A stretch of DNA of 64,000 nucleotides from NCBI GenBank assembly GCA_020975725.1, contig QXJR01000007.1, forward strand, positions 248,001-312,000, in the 5' to 3' direction. How positions within the stretch are numbered: position 1 is the first letter of the stretch; every line of letters starts with the position of its first letter. Under the pieces are notes generated by a model. It was not told the DNA's origin and did no database searches. It saw only the letters and a program-made list of their open reading frames with translations. Below are positions 1 to 10,438 of this stretch, piece by piece. The translations under genes were made by a program, and so were the position numbers. The DNA is from Picocystis sp. L7. Its lineage: Eukaryota > Chlorophyta > Picocystophyceae > Picocystales > Picocystaceae.

Positions 1-181
1 CCGGTTTGCCCATCGAAATGCATGGACCACCGGAGCTTCCAAGGTACAATTTTGCGTACAAGTACCCCTATGTATGCACATCTTCCGCACCGAATTTCAC
101 AGCCTCGGTCGTTCTCGTTGGGGCGTAATGGAGGGTCCCTTTCACCCGTGTGTCGATTGGGGTCCCTTCAAGGGGGGAGGA

Positions 182-970
182 CCCAGTACTCCGCCACACC
201 CCCCCTGGAGGTGTTTCTCCGTGGTCTGCTCGTGGGGCGGAAGATTCTCGCGGACGTGTGGGCATGGGAATGGAAGCTGAAACTCCGGAGAAGGGCCCTG
301 CGTTGCCCGATTGGAGCTCCGTGCCTCGATACTGCCCGTAGACCCCCTTTGAAAACAGGTCCATTGGAAGGGATGGTCTGAAAACACGATTTTTTTTTAC
401 AAGTCGCTCCCGGTCCCCATGAAGGGTCTCAAGAGGCCACCTTCCGTCGGCGATCCAGGAGGCGCAAGACAACTCCTTGCCCTCTCCTTTCACGTCCCTA
501 TCCTTCCCTTTCTCTTCGGCCTGGAGACGGAGCCTTGGATCCCAAGCGGCGAAGATGGCCTGTTTCGAGGGGTCACCAACAGCCGGATGGGAATGGGTGC
601 CACAGGACACCCACCCAACTTCGACCTACGAAAATCGATGACAGTGTAGAACACATAGCGGTCGATCTGCACCCGGAGTTTCGAATCCATCCCATCCCCC
701 GCTGGGCAATGGCGAACGAAGGCGTCCGCCCAGCCGTGGCTGTGCAAAAGGGTCCCCATTGGGGCCAACCAATGGTAGGGACCAGTTCCCCCTCGTTGTG
801 TGCCACTGAGGCCGATACAGCCCCAGTGAATCCCATGAACAGAAAGAGAATTTTACAAGGAATCCGTTGGTGTGCAATGCAAGTCCTGAAACGATCGGAA
901 TGAGGGTCAAACGGGGAGGAGAAGTCAGGGGTTCGGGCAGGAACCCTGAAAGAAGTGGCGGACTACTGGG
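182..970. repeat. Family 1 long direct repeat, copy 1
   Basis: 789-bp segment starting CCCAGTACTCCGCCAC (182-197) and ending GTGGCGGACTACTGGG (955-970). The two ends are inverted repeats with one mismatch in 16. Open frames inside are short, lie on both strands and resemble no known protein, so I read it as non-coding terminal sequence. Confidence 0.75.
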
Positions 971-1198
971 TCAGCCCTGTTTCAAAATCGTGCCATGGAC
1001 AGTGTATGCACCTACGGAGAGCCACACGAAGTCCATCACTTTCACTGTTGGAGACAAGACTCCTGTAAAAAATTGGAAGGAAAGGGAACCATGGTGAATG
1101 TAGGAGGAACGATGGAAAAAAACAGCGATTTTGGCCTGGATTTTCAAATTTTCAGGTGGGTTGGGCTACTGTCCTTCAAGCCCACGTGTACTCCACTT

Positions 1199-2305
1199 TC
1201 AATAGTGAATCATTTCTCCTTTCCTCTTCCGTACTTGATCCATCCTCCGGGGCATGCTATCCATCAGTCGCCTTGGGATAGTTCCTCTTCCAAGCTCAGC
1301 CCATGCTTGGTACATGCACCTTCTCAACTCCCCAAGGGTGGTGGGCTGAGCATGCAAAACCTTCATGTCAAGCAAGGCCCAAAGATTCTCAATGGGACTG
1401 AGGTCTGGGCTCATAGAGGGCCAGTCAAACATCACATCCACACCCATGTCTTGTGTCCATTCTCTCAAGGTGGTGAGGGTGGCCTTGGCTGTGTGTGCCC
1501 CGTCACCGTCTTGTTGAAAGGTCCATGACCCCCCCTTGAACAACCTATTGCCTTCAGCCAATAAGCGAGGGAGGACATCATAGGAGTACTCCGTTGAAGA
1601 CACCCCCTTGCATGCTTGCTTCCCACGCTTGGTTTCATAAGCATTCTCCAAGTCCGTGGTCCCGGTGACCTCCACAAGTTCGGTACACCCATGCTTGGTT
1701 AACCCAGCGTACACCTTGATGCAAGGTGGGTTCTTTTGGGCAAACAACTTGGGAGTAACGCCACTTGGTGCCATGGTTCTCCTCCCCTTGGAGTGAGGAA
1801 TGCGTGACAAGCGCAAAGTGTGTGCATCCGTGAACATGACCTGTCCAAAGTCAAAGTTCATATGGTCTTGGGCAAACTGAACTCGCGCGATTTTGTGCTT
1901 GAGGTTGAGCTTGCGCTCCACCTTTTGCACCTTGAACCCCACTCCCAAATCTCGAAAGACACGTTGAAGGGTCCTCAGGGGAATGACTTTCTTGTACTTG
2001 CTGTGCCATGCACGTTGGACCTCTTCCGTGTACGTGAGCTGCCCCTTCTCGGCCCGTTGTGTAAGAAAACGCACAAGCCATTTTTCATAGCCATGTGCGT
2101 ACTCCAAGCTTCGATGGTTGCCATGACCATGGGCCTTGGAAGGCACCTCGCGGAGGAACGACTCCACCTCTGCCACGGAACGTTTCATAACCAACGCCGT
2201 AGTGGTGATGTCACCACCACATGTTTGAAAGGCATACCGAACCACTTGTTGGGTCACCTTGGAGATTTCCCTCGCTTGCTTGTCCATCGTTCCCCTCGTT
2301 TGCAT
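1199..2305 (-). CDS. DDE transposase, Tc1/mariner/IS630 type (copy 1)
   Basis: 368-aa protein, intact. The N-terminal ~130 residues look like two helix-turn-helix segments (a basic patch near 40-43 and a second ending at LRTLQRVFRDLG, 110-121). The catalytic domain shows FTDAH (D160), FQQDGDGAH (D266) and SPDLSPIENLW (E306), the Tc1/mariner DDE signature. The gap between the second D and the E is 39 residues instead of the usual 34. It should cut and join element ends in the nucleus. The start ATG at 2305 is preceded about 75 bp upstream by GAGTTAAC (2380-2387), a motif also upstream of several host genes. It is 49% or so identical by eye to the transposase at 55375-56616. Confidence 0.9.
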   Translation of the reverse strand: MQTRGTMDKQAREISKVTQQVVRYAFQTCGGDITTTALVMKRSVAEVESFLREVPSKAHGHGNHRSLEYAHGYEKWLVRFLTQRAEKGQLTYTEEVQRAWHSKYKKVIPLRTLQRVFRDLGVGFKVQKVERKLNLKHKIARVQFAQDHMNFDFGQVMFTDAHTLRLSRIPHSKGRRTMAPSGVTPKLFAQKNPPCIKVYAGLTKHGCTELVEVTGTTDLENAYETKRGKQACKGVSSTEYSYDVLPRLLAEGNRLFKGGSWTFQQDGDGAHTAKATLTTLREWTQDMGVDVMFDWPSMSPDLSPIENLWALLDMKVLHAQPTTLGELRRCMYQAWAELGRGTIPRRLMDSMPRRMDQVRKRKGEMIHY

Positions 2306-2379
2306 GGGGAGCGTGCTTGCCTTGTGGAGGGCTGATGGCTCTCCTCACGAGCCCGTCTCCTAGGGCATGTGGTAAAGCC

Positions 2380-2387
2380 GAGTTAAC
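2380..2387. promoter_or_regulatory. GTTAAC-type motif upstream of transposase
   Basis: GAGTTAAC, 75 bp upstream of the transposase ATG. It recurs at +2466 and +4932 with the other units. Similar sites precede CDK7, transaldolase and the mitochondrial carrier. A promoter role is inferred. Confidence 0.3.
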
Positions 2388-2647
2388 CCTGTACCATTTG
2401 TTTACACAAGGGGCGAATCTCCCCTTGACCCCAGGTCTCTCTATGGGTCACGGGCTGTACCACCAGCCGGTTTGCCCATCGAAATGCATGGACCACCGGA
2501 GCTTCCAAGGTACAATTTTGCGTACAAGTACCCCTATGTATGCACATCTTCCGCACCGAATTTCACAGCCTCGGTCGTTCTCGTTGGGGCGTAATGGAGG
2601 GTCCCTTTCACCCGTGTGTCGATTGGGGTCCCTTCAAGGGGGGAGGA

Positions 2648-3436
2648 CCCAGTACTCCGCCACACCCCCCCTGGAGGTGTTTCTCCGTGGTCTGCTCGTG
2701 GGGCGGAAGATTCTCGCGGACGTGTGGGCATGGGAATGGAAGCTGAAACTCCGGAGAAGGGCCCTGCGTTGCCCGATTGGAGCTCCGTGCCTCGATACTG
2801 CCCGTAGACCCCCTTTGAAAACAGGTCCATTGGAAGGGATGGTCTGAAAACACGATTTTTTTTTACAAGTCGCTCCCGGTCCCCATGAAGGGTCTCAAGA
2901 GGCCACCTTCCGTCGGCGATCCAGGAGGCGCAAGACAACTCCTTGCCCTCTCCTTTCACGTCCCTATCCTTCCCTTTCTCTTCGGCCTGGAGACGGAGCC
3001 TTGGATCCCAAGCGGCGAAGATGGCCTGTTTCGAGGGGTCACCAACAGCCGGATGGGAATGGGTGCCACAGGACACCCACCCAACTTCGACCTACGAAAA
3101 TCGATGACAGTGTAGAACACATAGCGGTCGATCTGCACCCGGAGTTTCGAATCCATCCCATCCCCCGCTGGGCAATGGCGAACGAAGGCGTCCGCCCAGC
3201 CGTGGCTGTGCAAAAGGGTCCCCATTGGGGCCAACCAATGGTAGGGACCAGTTCCCCCTCGTTGTGTGCCACTGAGGCCGATACAGCCCCAGTGAATCCC
3301 ATGAACAGAAAGAGAATTTTACAAGGAATCCGTTGGTGTGCAATGCAAGTCCTGAAACGATCGGAATGAGGGTCAAACGGGGAGGAGAAGTCAGGGGTTC
3401 GGGCAGGAACCCTGAAAGAAGTGGCGGACTACTGGG
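2648..3436. repeat. Family 1 long direct repeat, copy 2
   Basis: Second copy of the 789-bp inverted-repeat-bounded segment, offset 2466 bp from the first and apparently identical. Confidence 0.75.
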
Positions 3437-3664
3437 TCAGCCCTGTTTCAAAATCGTGCCATGGACAGTGTATGCACCTACGGAGAGCCACACGAAGTCC
3501 ATCACTTTCACTGTTGGAGACAAGACTCCTGTAAAAAATTGGAAGGAAAGGGAACCATGGTGAATGTAGGAGGAACGATGGAAAAAAACAGCGATTTTGG
3601 CCTGGATTTTCAAATTTTCAGGTGGGTTGGGCTACTGTCCTTCAAGCCCACGTGTACTCCACTT

Positions 3665-4771
3665 TCAATAGTGAATCATTTCTCCTTTCCTCTTCCGTAC
3701 TTGATCCATCCTCCGGGGCATGCTATCCATCAGTCGCCTTGGGATAGTTCCTCTTCCAAGCTCAGCCCATGCTTGGTACATGCACCTTCTCAACTCCCCA
3801 AGGGTGGTGGGCTGAGCATGCAAAACCTTCATGTCAAGCAAGGCCCAAAGATTCTCAATGGGACTGAGGTCTGGGCTCATAGAGGGCCAGTCAAACATCA
3901 CATCCACACCCATGTCTTGTGTCCATTCTCTCAAGGTGGTGAGGGTGGCCTTGGCTGTGTGTGCCCCGTCACCGTCTTGTTGAAAGGTCCATGACCCCCC
4001 CTTGAACAACCTATTGCCTTCAGCCAATAAGCGAGGGAGGACATCATAGGAGTACTCCGTTGAAGACACCCCCTTGCATGCTTGCTTCCCACGCTTGGTT
4101 TCATAAGCATTCTCCAAGTCCGTGGTCCCGGTGACCTCCACAAGTTCGGTACACCCATGCTTGGTTAACCCAGCGTACACCTTGATGCAAGGTGGGTTCT
4201 TTTGGGCAAACAACTTGGGAGTAACGCCACTTGGTGCCATGGTTCTCCTCCCCTTGGAGTGAGGAATGCGTGACAAGCGCAAAGTGTGTGCATCCGTGAA
4301 CATGACCTGTCCAAAGTCAAAGTTCATATGGTCTTGGGCAAACTGAACTCGCGCGATTTTGTGCTTGAGGTTGAGCTTGCGCTCCACCTTTTGCACCTTG
4401 AACCCCACTCCCAAATCTCGAAAGACACGTTGAAGGGTCCTCAGGGGAATGACTTTCTTGTACTTGCTGTGCCATGCACGTTGGACCTCTTCCGTGTACG
4501 TGAGCTGCCCCTTCTCGGCCCGTTGTGTAAGAAAACGCACAAGCCATTTTTCATAGCCATGTGCGTACTCCAAGCTTCGATGGTTGCCATGACCATGGGC
4601 CTTGGAAGGCACCTCGCGGAGGAACGACTCCACCTCTGCCACGGAACGTTTCATAACCAACGCCGTAGTGGTGATGTCACCACCACATGTTTGAAAGGCA
4701 TACCGAACCACTTGTTGGGTCACCTTGGAGATTTCCCTCGCTTGCTTGTCCATCGTTCCCCTCGTTTGCAT
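3665..4771 (-). CDS. DDE transposase, Tc1/mariner/IS630 type (copy 2)
   Basis: Protein identical to the copy at 1199-2305 (368 aa, DD39E). The lack of any amino-acid change indicates very recent duplication or an assembly repeat. Confidence 0.9.
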   Translation of the reverse strand: MQTRGTMDKQAREISKVTQQVVRYAFQTCGGDITTTALVMKRSVAEVESFLREVPSKAHGHGNHRSLEYAHGYEKWLVRFLTQRAEKGQLTYTEEVQRAWHSKYKKVIPLRTLQRVFRDLGVGFKVQKVERKLNLKHKIARVQFAQDHMNFDFGQVMFTDAHTLRLSRIPHSKGRRTMAPSGVTPKLFAQKNPPCIKVYAGLTKHGCTELVEVTGTTDLENAYETKRGKQACKGVSSTEYSYDVLPRLLAEGNRLFKGGSWTFQQDGDGAHTAKATLTTLREWTQDMGVDVMFDWPSMSPDLSPIENLWALLDMKVLHAQPTTLGELRRCMYQAWAELGRGTIPRRLMDSMPRRMDQVRKRKGEMIHY

Positions 4772-5113
4772 GGGGAGCGTGCTTGCCTTGTGGAGGGCTG
4801 ATGGCTCTCCTCACGAGCCCGTCTCCTAGGGCATGTGGTAAAGCCGAGTTAACCCTGTACCATTTGTTTACACAAGGGGCGAATCTCCCCTTGACCCCAG
4901 GTCTCTCTATGGGTCACGGGCTGTACCACCAGCCGGTTTGCCCATCGAAATGCATGGACCACCGGAGCTTCCAAGGTACAATTTTGCGTACAAGTACCCC
5001 TATGTATGCACATCTTCCGCACCGAATTTCACAGCCTCGGTCGTTCTCGTTGGGGCGTAATGGAGGGTCCCTTTCACCCGTGTGTCGATTGGGGTCCCTT
5101 CAAGGGGGGAGGA

Positions 5114-5902
5114 CCCAGTACTCCGCCACACCCCCCCTGGAGGTGTTTCTCCGTGGTCTGCTCGTGGGGCGGAAGATTCTCGCGGACGTGTGGGCATGGG
5201 AATGGAAGCTGAAACTCCGGAGAAGGGCCCTGCGTTGCCCGATTGGAGCTCCGTGCCTCGATACTGCCCGTAGACCCCCTTTGAAAACAGGTCCATTGGA
5301 AGGGATGGTCTGAAAACACGATTTTTTTTTACAAGTCGCTCCCGGTCCCCATGAAGGGTCTCAAGAGGCCACCTTCCGTCGGCGATCCAGGAGGCGCAAG
5401 ACAACTCCTTGCCCTCTCCTTTCACGTCCCTATCCTTCCCTTTCTCTTCGGCCTGGAGACGGAGCCTTGGATCCCAAGCGGCGAAGATGGCCTGTTTCGA
5501 GGGGTCACCAACAGCCGGATGGGAATGGGTGCCACAGGACACCCACCCAACTTCGACCTACGAAAATCGATGACAGTGTAGAACACATAGCGGTCGATCT
5601 GCACCCGGAGTTTCGAATCCATCCCATCCCCCGCTGGGCAATGGCGAACGAAGGCGTCCGCCCAGCCGTGGCTGTGCAAAAGGGTCCCCATTGGGGCCAA
5701 CCAATGGTAGGGACCAGTTCCCCCTCGTTGTGTGCCACTGAGGCCGATACAGCCCCAGTGAATCCCATGAACAGAAAGAGAATTTTACAAGGAATCCGTT
5801 GGTGTGCAATGCAAGTCCTGAAACGATCGGAATGAGGGTCAAACGGGGAGGAGAAGTCAGGGGTTCGGGCAGGAACCCTGAAAGAAGTGGCGGACTACTG
5901 GG
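5114..5902. repeat. Family 1 long direct repeat, copy 3
   Basis: Third copy of the 789-bp inverted-repeat-bounded segment. Confidence 0.75.
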
Positions 5903-6130
5903 TCAGCCCTGTTTCAAAATCGTGCCATGGACAGTGTATGCACCTACGGAGAGCCACACGAAGTCCATCACTTTCACTGTTGGAGACAAGACTCCTGTAA
6001 AAAATTGGAAGGAAAGGGAACCATGGTGAATGTAGGAGGAACGATGGAAAAAAACAGCGATTTTGGCCTGGATTTTCAAATTTTCAGGTGGGTTGGGCTA
6101 CTGTCCTTCAAGCCCACGTGTACTCCACTT

Positions 6131-7237
6131 TCAATAGTGAATCATTTCTCCTTTCCTCTTCCGTACTTGATCCATCCTCCGGGGCATGCTATCCATCAGT
6201 CGCCTTGGGATAGTTCCTCTTCCAAGCTCAGCCCATGCTTGGTACATGCACCTTCTCAACTCCCCAAGGGTGGTGGGCTGAGCATGCAAAACCTTCATGT
6301 CAAGCAAGGCCCAAAGATTCTCAATGGGACTGAGGTCTGGGCTCATAGAGGGCCAGTCAAACATCACATCCACACCCATGTCTTGTGTCCATTCTCTCAA
6401 GGTGGTGAGGGTGGCCTTGGCTGTGTGTGCCCCGTCACCGTCTTGTTGAAAGGTCCATGACCCCCCCTTGAACAACCTATTGCCTTCAGCCAATAAGCGA
6501 GGGAGGACATCATAGGAGTACTCCGTTGAAGACACCCCCTTGCATGCTTGCTTCCCACGCTTGGTTTCATAAGCATTCTCCAAGTCCGTGGTCCCGGTGA
6601 CCTCCACAAGTTCGGTACACCCATGCTTGGTTAACCCAGCGTACACCTTGATGCAAGGTGGGTTCTTTTGGGCAAACAACTTGGGAGTAACGCCACTTGG
6701 TGCCATGGTTCTCCTCCCCTTGGAGTGAGGAATGCGTGACAAGCGCAAAGTGTGTGCATCCGTGAACATGACCTGTCCAAAGTCAAAGTTCATATGGTCT
6801 TGGGCAAACTGAACTCGCGCGATTTTGTGCTTGAGGTTGAGCTTGCGCTCCACCTTTTGCACCTTGAACCCCACTCCCAAATCTCGAAAGACACGTTGAA
6901 GGGTCCTCAGGGGAATGACTTTCTTGTACTTGCTGTGCCATGCACGTTGGACCTCTTCCGTGTACGTGAGCTGCCCCTTCTCGGCCCGTTGTGTAAGAAA
7001 ACGCACAAGCCATTTTTCATAGCCATGTGCGTACTCCAAGCTTCGATGGTTGCCATGACCATGGGCCTTGGAAGGCACCTCGCGGAGGAACGACTCCACC
7101 TCTGCCACGGAACGTTTCATAACCAACGCCGTAGTGGTGATGTCACCACCACATGTTTGAAAGGCATACCGAACCACTTGTTGGGTCACCTTGGAGATTT
7201 CCCTCGCTTGCTTGTCCATCGTTCCCCTCGTTTGCAT
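6131..7237 (-). CDS. DDE transposase, Tc1/mariner/IS630 type (copy 3)
   Basis: Protein identical to the copies at 1199-2305 and 3665-4771. Last complete transposase of the array. Confidence 0.9.
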   Translation of the reverse strand: MQTRGTMDKQAREISKVTQQVVRYAFQTCGGDITTTALVMKRSVAEVESFLREVPSKAHGHGNHRSLEYAHGYEKWLVRFLTQRAEKGQLTYTEEVQRAWHSKYKKVIPLRTLQRVFRDLGVGFKVQKVERKLNLKHKIARVQFAQDHMNFDFGQVMFTDAHTLRLSRIPHSKGRRTMAPSGVTPKLFAQKNPPCIKVYAGLTKHGCTELVEVTGTTDLENAYETKRGKQACKGVSSTEYSYDVLPRLLAEGNRLFKGGSWTFQQDGDGAHTAKATLTTLREWTQDMGVDVMFDWPSMSPDLSPIENLWALLDMKVLHAQPTTLGELRRCMYQAWAELGRGTIPRRLMDSMPRRMDQVRKRKGEMIHY

Positions 7238-7579
7238 GGGGAGCGTGCTTGCCTTGTGGAGGGCTGATGGCTCTCCTCACGAGCCCGTCTCCTAGGGCAT
7301 GTGGTAAAGCCGAGTTAACCCTGTACCATTTGTTTACACAAGGGGCGAATCTCCCCTTGACCCCAGGTCTCTCTATGGGTCACGGGCTGTACCACCAGCC
7401 GGTTTGCCCATCGAAATGCATGGACCACCGGAGCTTCCAAGGTACAATTTTGCGTACAAGTACCCCTATGTATGCACATCTTCCGCACCGAATTTCACAG
7501 CCTCGGTCGTTCTCGTTGGGGCGTAATGGAGGGTCCCTTTCACCCGTGTGTCGATTGGGGTCCCTTCAAGGGGGGAGGA

Positions 7580-8368
7580 CCCAGTACTCCGCCACACCCC
7601 CCCTGGAGGTGTTTCTCCGTGGTCTGCTCGTGGGGCGGAAGATTCTCGCGGACGTGTGGGCATGGGAATGGAAGCTGAAACTCCGGAGAAGGGCCCTGCG
7701 TTGCCCGATTGGAGCTCCGTGCCTCGATACTGCCCGTAGACCCCCTTTGAAAACAGGTCCATTGGAAGGGATGGTCTGAAAACACGATTTTTTTTTACAA
7801 GTCGCTCCCGGTCCCCATGAAGGGTCTCAAGAGGCCACCTTCCGTCGGCGATCCAGGAGGCGCAAGACAACTCCTTGCCCTCTCCTTTCACGTCCCTATC
7901 CTTCCCTTTCTCTTCGGCCTGGAGACGGAGCCTTGGATCCCAAGCGGCGAAGATGGCCTGTTTCGAGGGGTCACCAACAGCCGGATGGGAATGGGTGCCA
8001 CAGGACACCCACCCAACTTCGACCTACGAAAATCGATGACAGTGTAGAACACATAGCGGTCGATCTGCACCCGGAGTTTCGAATCCATCCCATCCCCCGC
8101 TGGGCAATGGCGAACGAAGGCGTCCGCCCAGCCGTGGCTGTGCAAAAGGGTCCCCATTGGGGCCAACCAATGGTAGGGACCAGTTCCCCCTCGTTGTGTG
8201 CCACTGAGGCCGATACAGCCCCAGTGAATCCCATGAACAGAAAGAGAATTTTACAAGGAATCCGTTGGTGTGCAATGCAAGTCCTGAAACGATCGGAATG
8301 AGGGTCAAACGGGGAGGAGAAGTCAGGGGTTCGGGCAGGAACCCTGAAAGAAGTGGCGGACTACTGGG
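7580..8368. repeat. Family 1 long direct repeat, terminal copy 4
   Basis: Fourth copy of the 789-bp segment; it is not followed by a transposase. Similarity to the other copies stops right after the inverted repeat GTGGCGGACTACTGGG at 8368, where a G run and unrelated DNA begin. This copy therefore marks the true right end of the element array. Confidence 0.75.
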
Positions 8369-10438
8369 GGGGGGGAGAGGATGAAGATGGTGTGCGCAAC
8401 ACGACACAGAAGCAAGGGCGCTTGACGTGACGAGGACGTCCCATTCAGCCGGCGCGCGTACAAAGGTCCCACCCGATCGGCGCTCCACGCCCCACACTTG
8501 CTTCACGAGGGAGCCGTGCGCATTCGAGATTGCACACGAACCTTCTCACGACATGAAGAAACGAGTGACAAGGAAGGTGCAATCACCACACACGCTTGAA
8601 ATGCAGGTTTAGAGTGCATGGACCCAATCATGCGACATCCCTAGGGCAAAGCGTCCCAGGATGACAAAAAGTCGTTTGTCGTGTTGCTAAAAAGCAACAA
8701 CACGCCCTTGTGTGGGAAGAGTGCAGGCAAACGTCCATGGTCGACAGAAGCTAACGGTGACCCAACCGTCATCGAGACACATGGTGGTACTTGTGTCAGA
8801 GTGCAAAGACACATCGTATTTTAGGAGGAGTCGTGCAAGTGTGATGGATTTCGCATTGAAAGTGGAAAGAGAGGATATTGCAATCGCGAAGTTCATAGCC
8901 CACACAAAACGCTTGCATCGCTTTCGGCACGGACATGTAAGTGTTGAAGCCGTGTGCGATAATGAGCAAAGAGTAGGTTGGAATAAGGAAACGACCCCTG
9001 TGTATGCATGCAAAGGGAGGACGTAGAGGTCGTAGGTCCATGCCCCGTTCAGAATTAAAAACTCTTTCCATGATACGAAAGGTTGCTTAATCAATAAACG
9101 TGTCCAATCCAGCCAATAGGATAGATGTTGTGCGCCATCGCACAAAGATGTGGGAGAGACTCAACACGAATGTTTCGTGCAAGGGTAAAGGTAGGAGTAT
9201 GCCATACACAAAGCGTTGGGGCTACCGAGGAATAAATACGATTAATAGAAGCAAGCGTTGGACTCCAAGTTCGACGGACATTGTAAGGGAAGATTTAGGA
9301 TTGACTCTAGATGCCATACAATCGAAGCCAAGAAGGTTGCTCATCTTTTTTACGAACCTACGCAAAGCAAAACCTGACCATTCACGTGCACAAGTGCAAG
9401 ACAATTCCGAATGTGTCACAAGCTGTTGAACTAGAGTGTCCTTACTTGCAATTTTTCCATCCTCAAACAAGAAATAAGATGGCGGGACAATGCCCCGATT
9501 ACGGCAAGCATAAAAGCTGTACTTGGTTTGCCACTCTGCTCCATGGGAAAGGAGCGAATGCGCTTGGCATTCTTTAGAAACTCGAATTCAAGAAACGGAA
9601 CCGATGCCATAGCGAAAGCCCCAATCTTTAAGAGTAGATTTCACGGGAGGGTGAATTTTCACGAATGCCTTCCAAAACGCCAATGAAGCGGTCGTGCAAT
9701 ACAACTGTTTGCACTCATTCTCTACGACGAGTTTTGAAGCGTACCTCGCGAATCGAGCAAGTATAGGCATGGCATTGTTTCCCGAGATCTCTTTATGGCT
9801 TCATTGAATCCAAAGCATACGCTCTCACGCAGTGCGTGCTACCTGTTCGAGAAGTAGCTACCTTGCTTTGATGGAGTTGCGTGGGGTAGACCCATCCGCA
9901 TGGATGCACGCCCCGGCTCAATCGAGCACGGTGCACACGTTCGTCCAGTCACTCTTTTGCGTTGTCTCACATTCGATGTCCCGTCGACGTGGCTACGTTG
10001 GCTCTGTTGCCCTTGCAGTCGCCTGTCGTTTGCAGCCTTGTGTCGTTCTTCCCGCCGTCTCTTGGTGGTTTTGGTTTCCATCCCATTGGCGGAGGTGTTG
10101 GATGGTGGATCTTCTGACCCATCCTTCTTCGTTTCCCGCCCCAACCCCCCCGTTGACGACCCCAAGACGTTCAAATTTACGCCAAAGAGTCGTTCCGGGG
10201 GAAATGTACCCCCTTCCCTCCCCCCGCGCACTTCCCCTTCGTGGAGGGCTCCCTTTCCGTTCGACGCCCCTCGATCTTCGGTCCGTCCTCCGCAGCAGGT
10301 CCAGTGGCCGCAGAGGACGAGGACCGTTGCCCCGGGGGAGTCCGGCCCGCTCAAACTCGGTCCCGACAGACGGTGGATGCGGTCCGAGTCGGCTGTTGTG
10401 TCGGCATTTGGCCGTGGACCGACGAGACCAAAAGCGCC
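8369..10438. other. No recognisable gene; lower-GC stretch next to the array
   Basis: About 2 kb between the transposon array and the kinesin gene. From about 8.6 to 9.8 kb the base composition is visibly richer in A/T than its neighbours. Only interrupted open frames occur (the longest look minus-strand, about 8.7-9.8 kb) and none resembles a known family. It could be decayed coding DNA or intergenic DNA. The last ~600 bp should hold the kinesin promoter and 5' UTR. Confidence 0.5.

Larger units (their letters stand above)
1..8368 (-). mobile_element. Tandem array of Tc1/mariner-like DDE transposon (family 1)
   Basis: Three full units of exactly 2466 bp plus a partial one repeat head to tail; the encoded transposase is identical in all three copies, so amplification is recent (or the assembly is faulty). 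Each unit is a 789-bp segment bounded by 16-bp inverted repeats (CCCAGTASTCCGCCAC) followed by 1677 bp holding a minus-strand transposase. The array ends exactly on the right inverted repeat of a fourth 789-bp segment at 8368, giving (repeat-transposase)n-repeat. The left end lies outside the window. Family assignment rests on the transposase motifs. The direct-repeat layout is not typical of Tc1/mariner elements. Confidence 0.88.

Noticed and set aside
68-610. 180-codon minus frame in the family 1 direct repeat
   Set aside because: It repeats with every unit but looks like translated non-coding DNA, with several overlapping frames on both strands.
1-8368. Bacterial IS630 contamination
   Set aside because: Transposases of this superfamily occur in eukaryotes. 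The same architecture appears at 54-57.6 kb embedded between clearly eukaryotic, intron-bearing genes.
10241-10438. 66 extra N-terminal residues of the kinesin
   Set aside because: The frame is open, but the ATG at 10439 has the better context and begins directly at the motor sequence RVRVAVRVRP.
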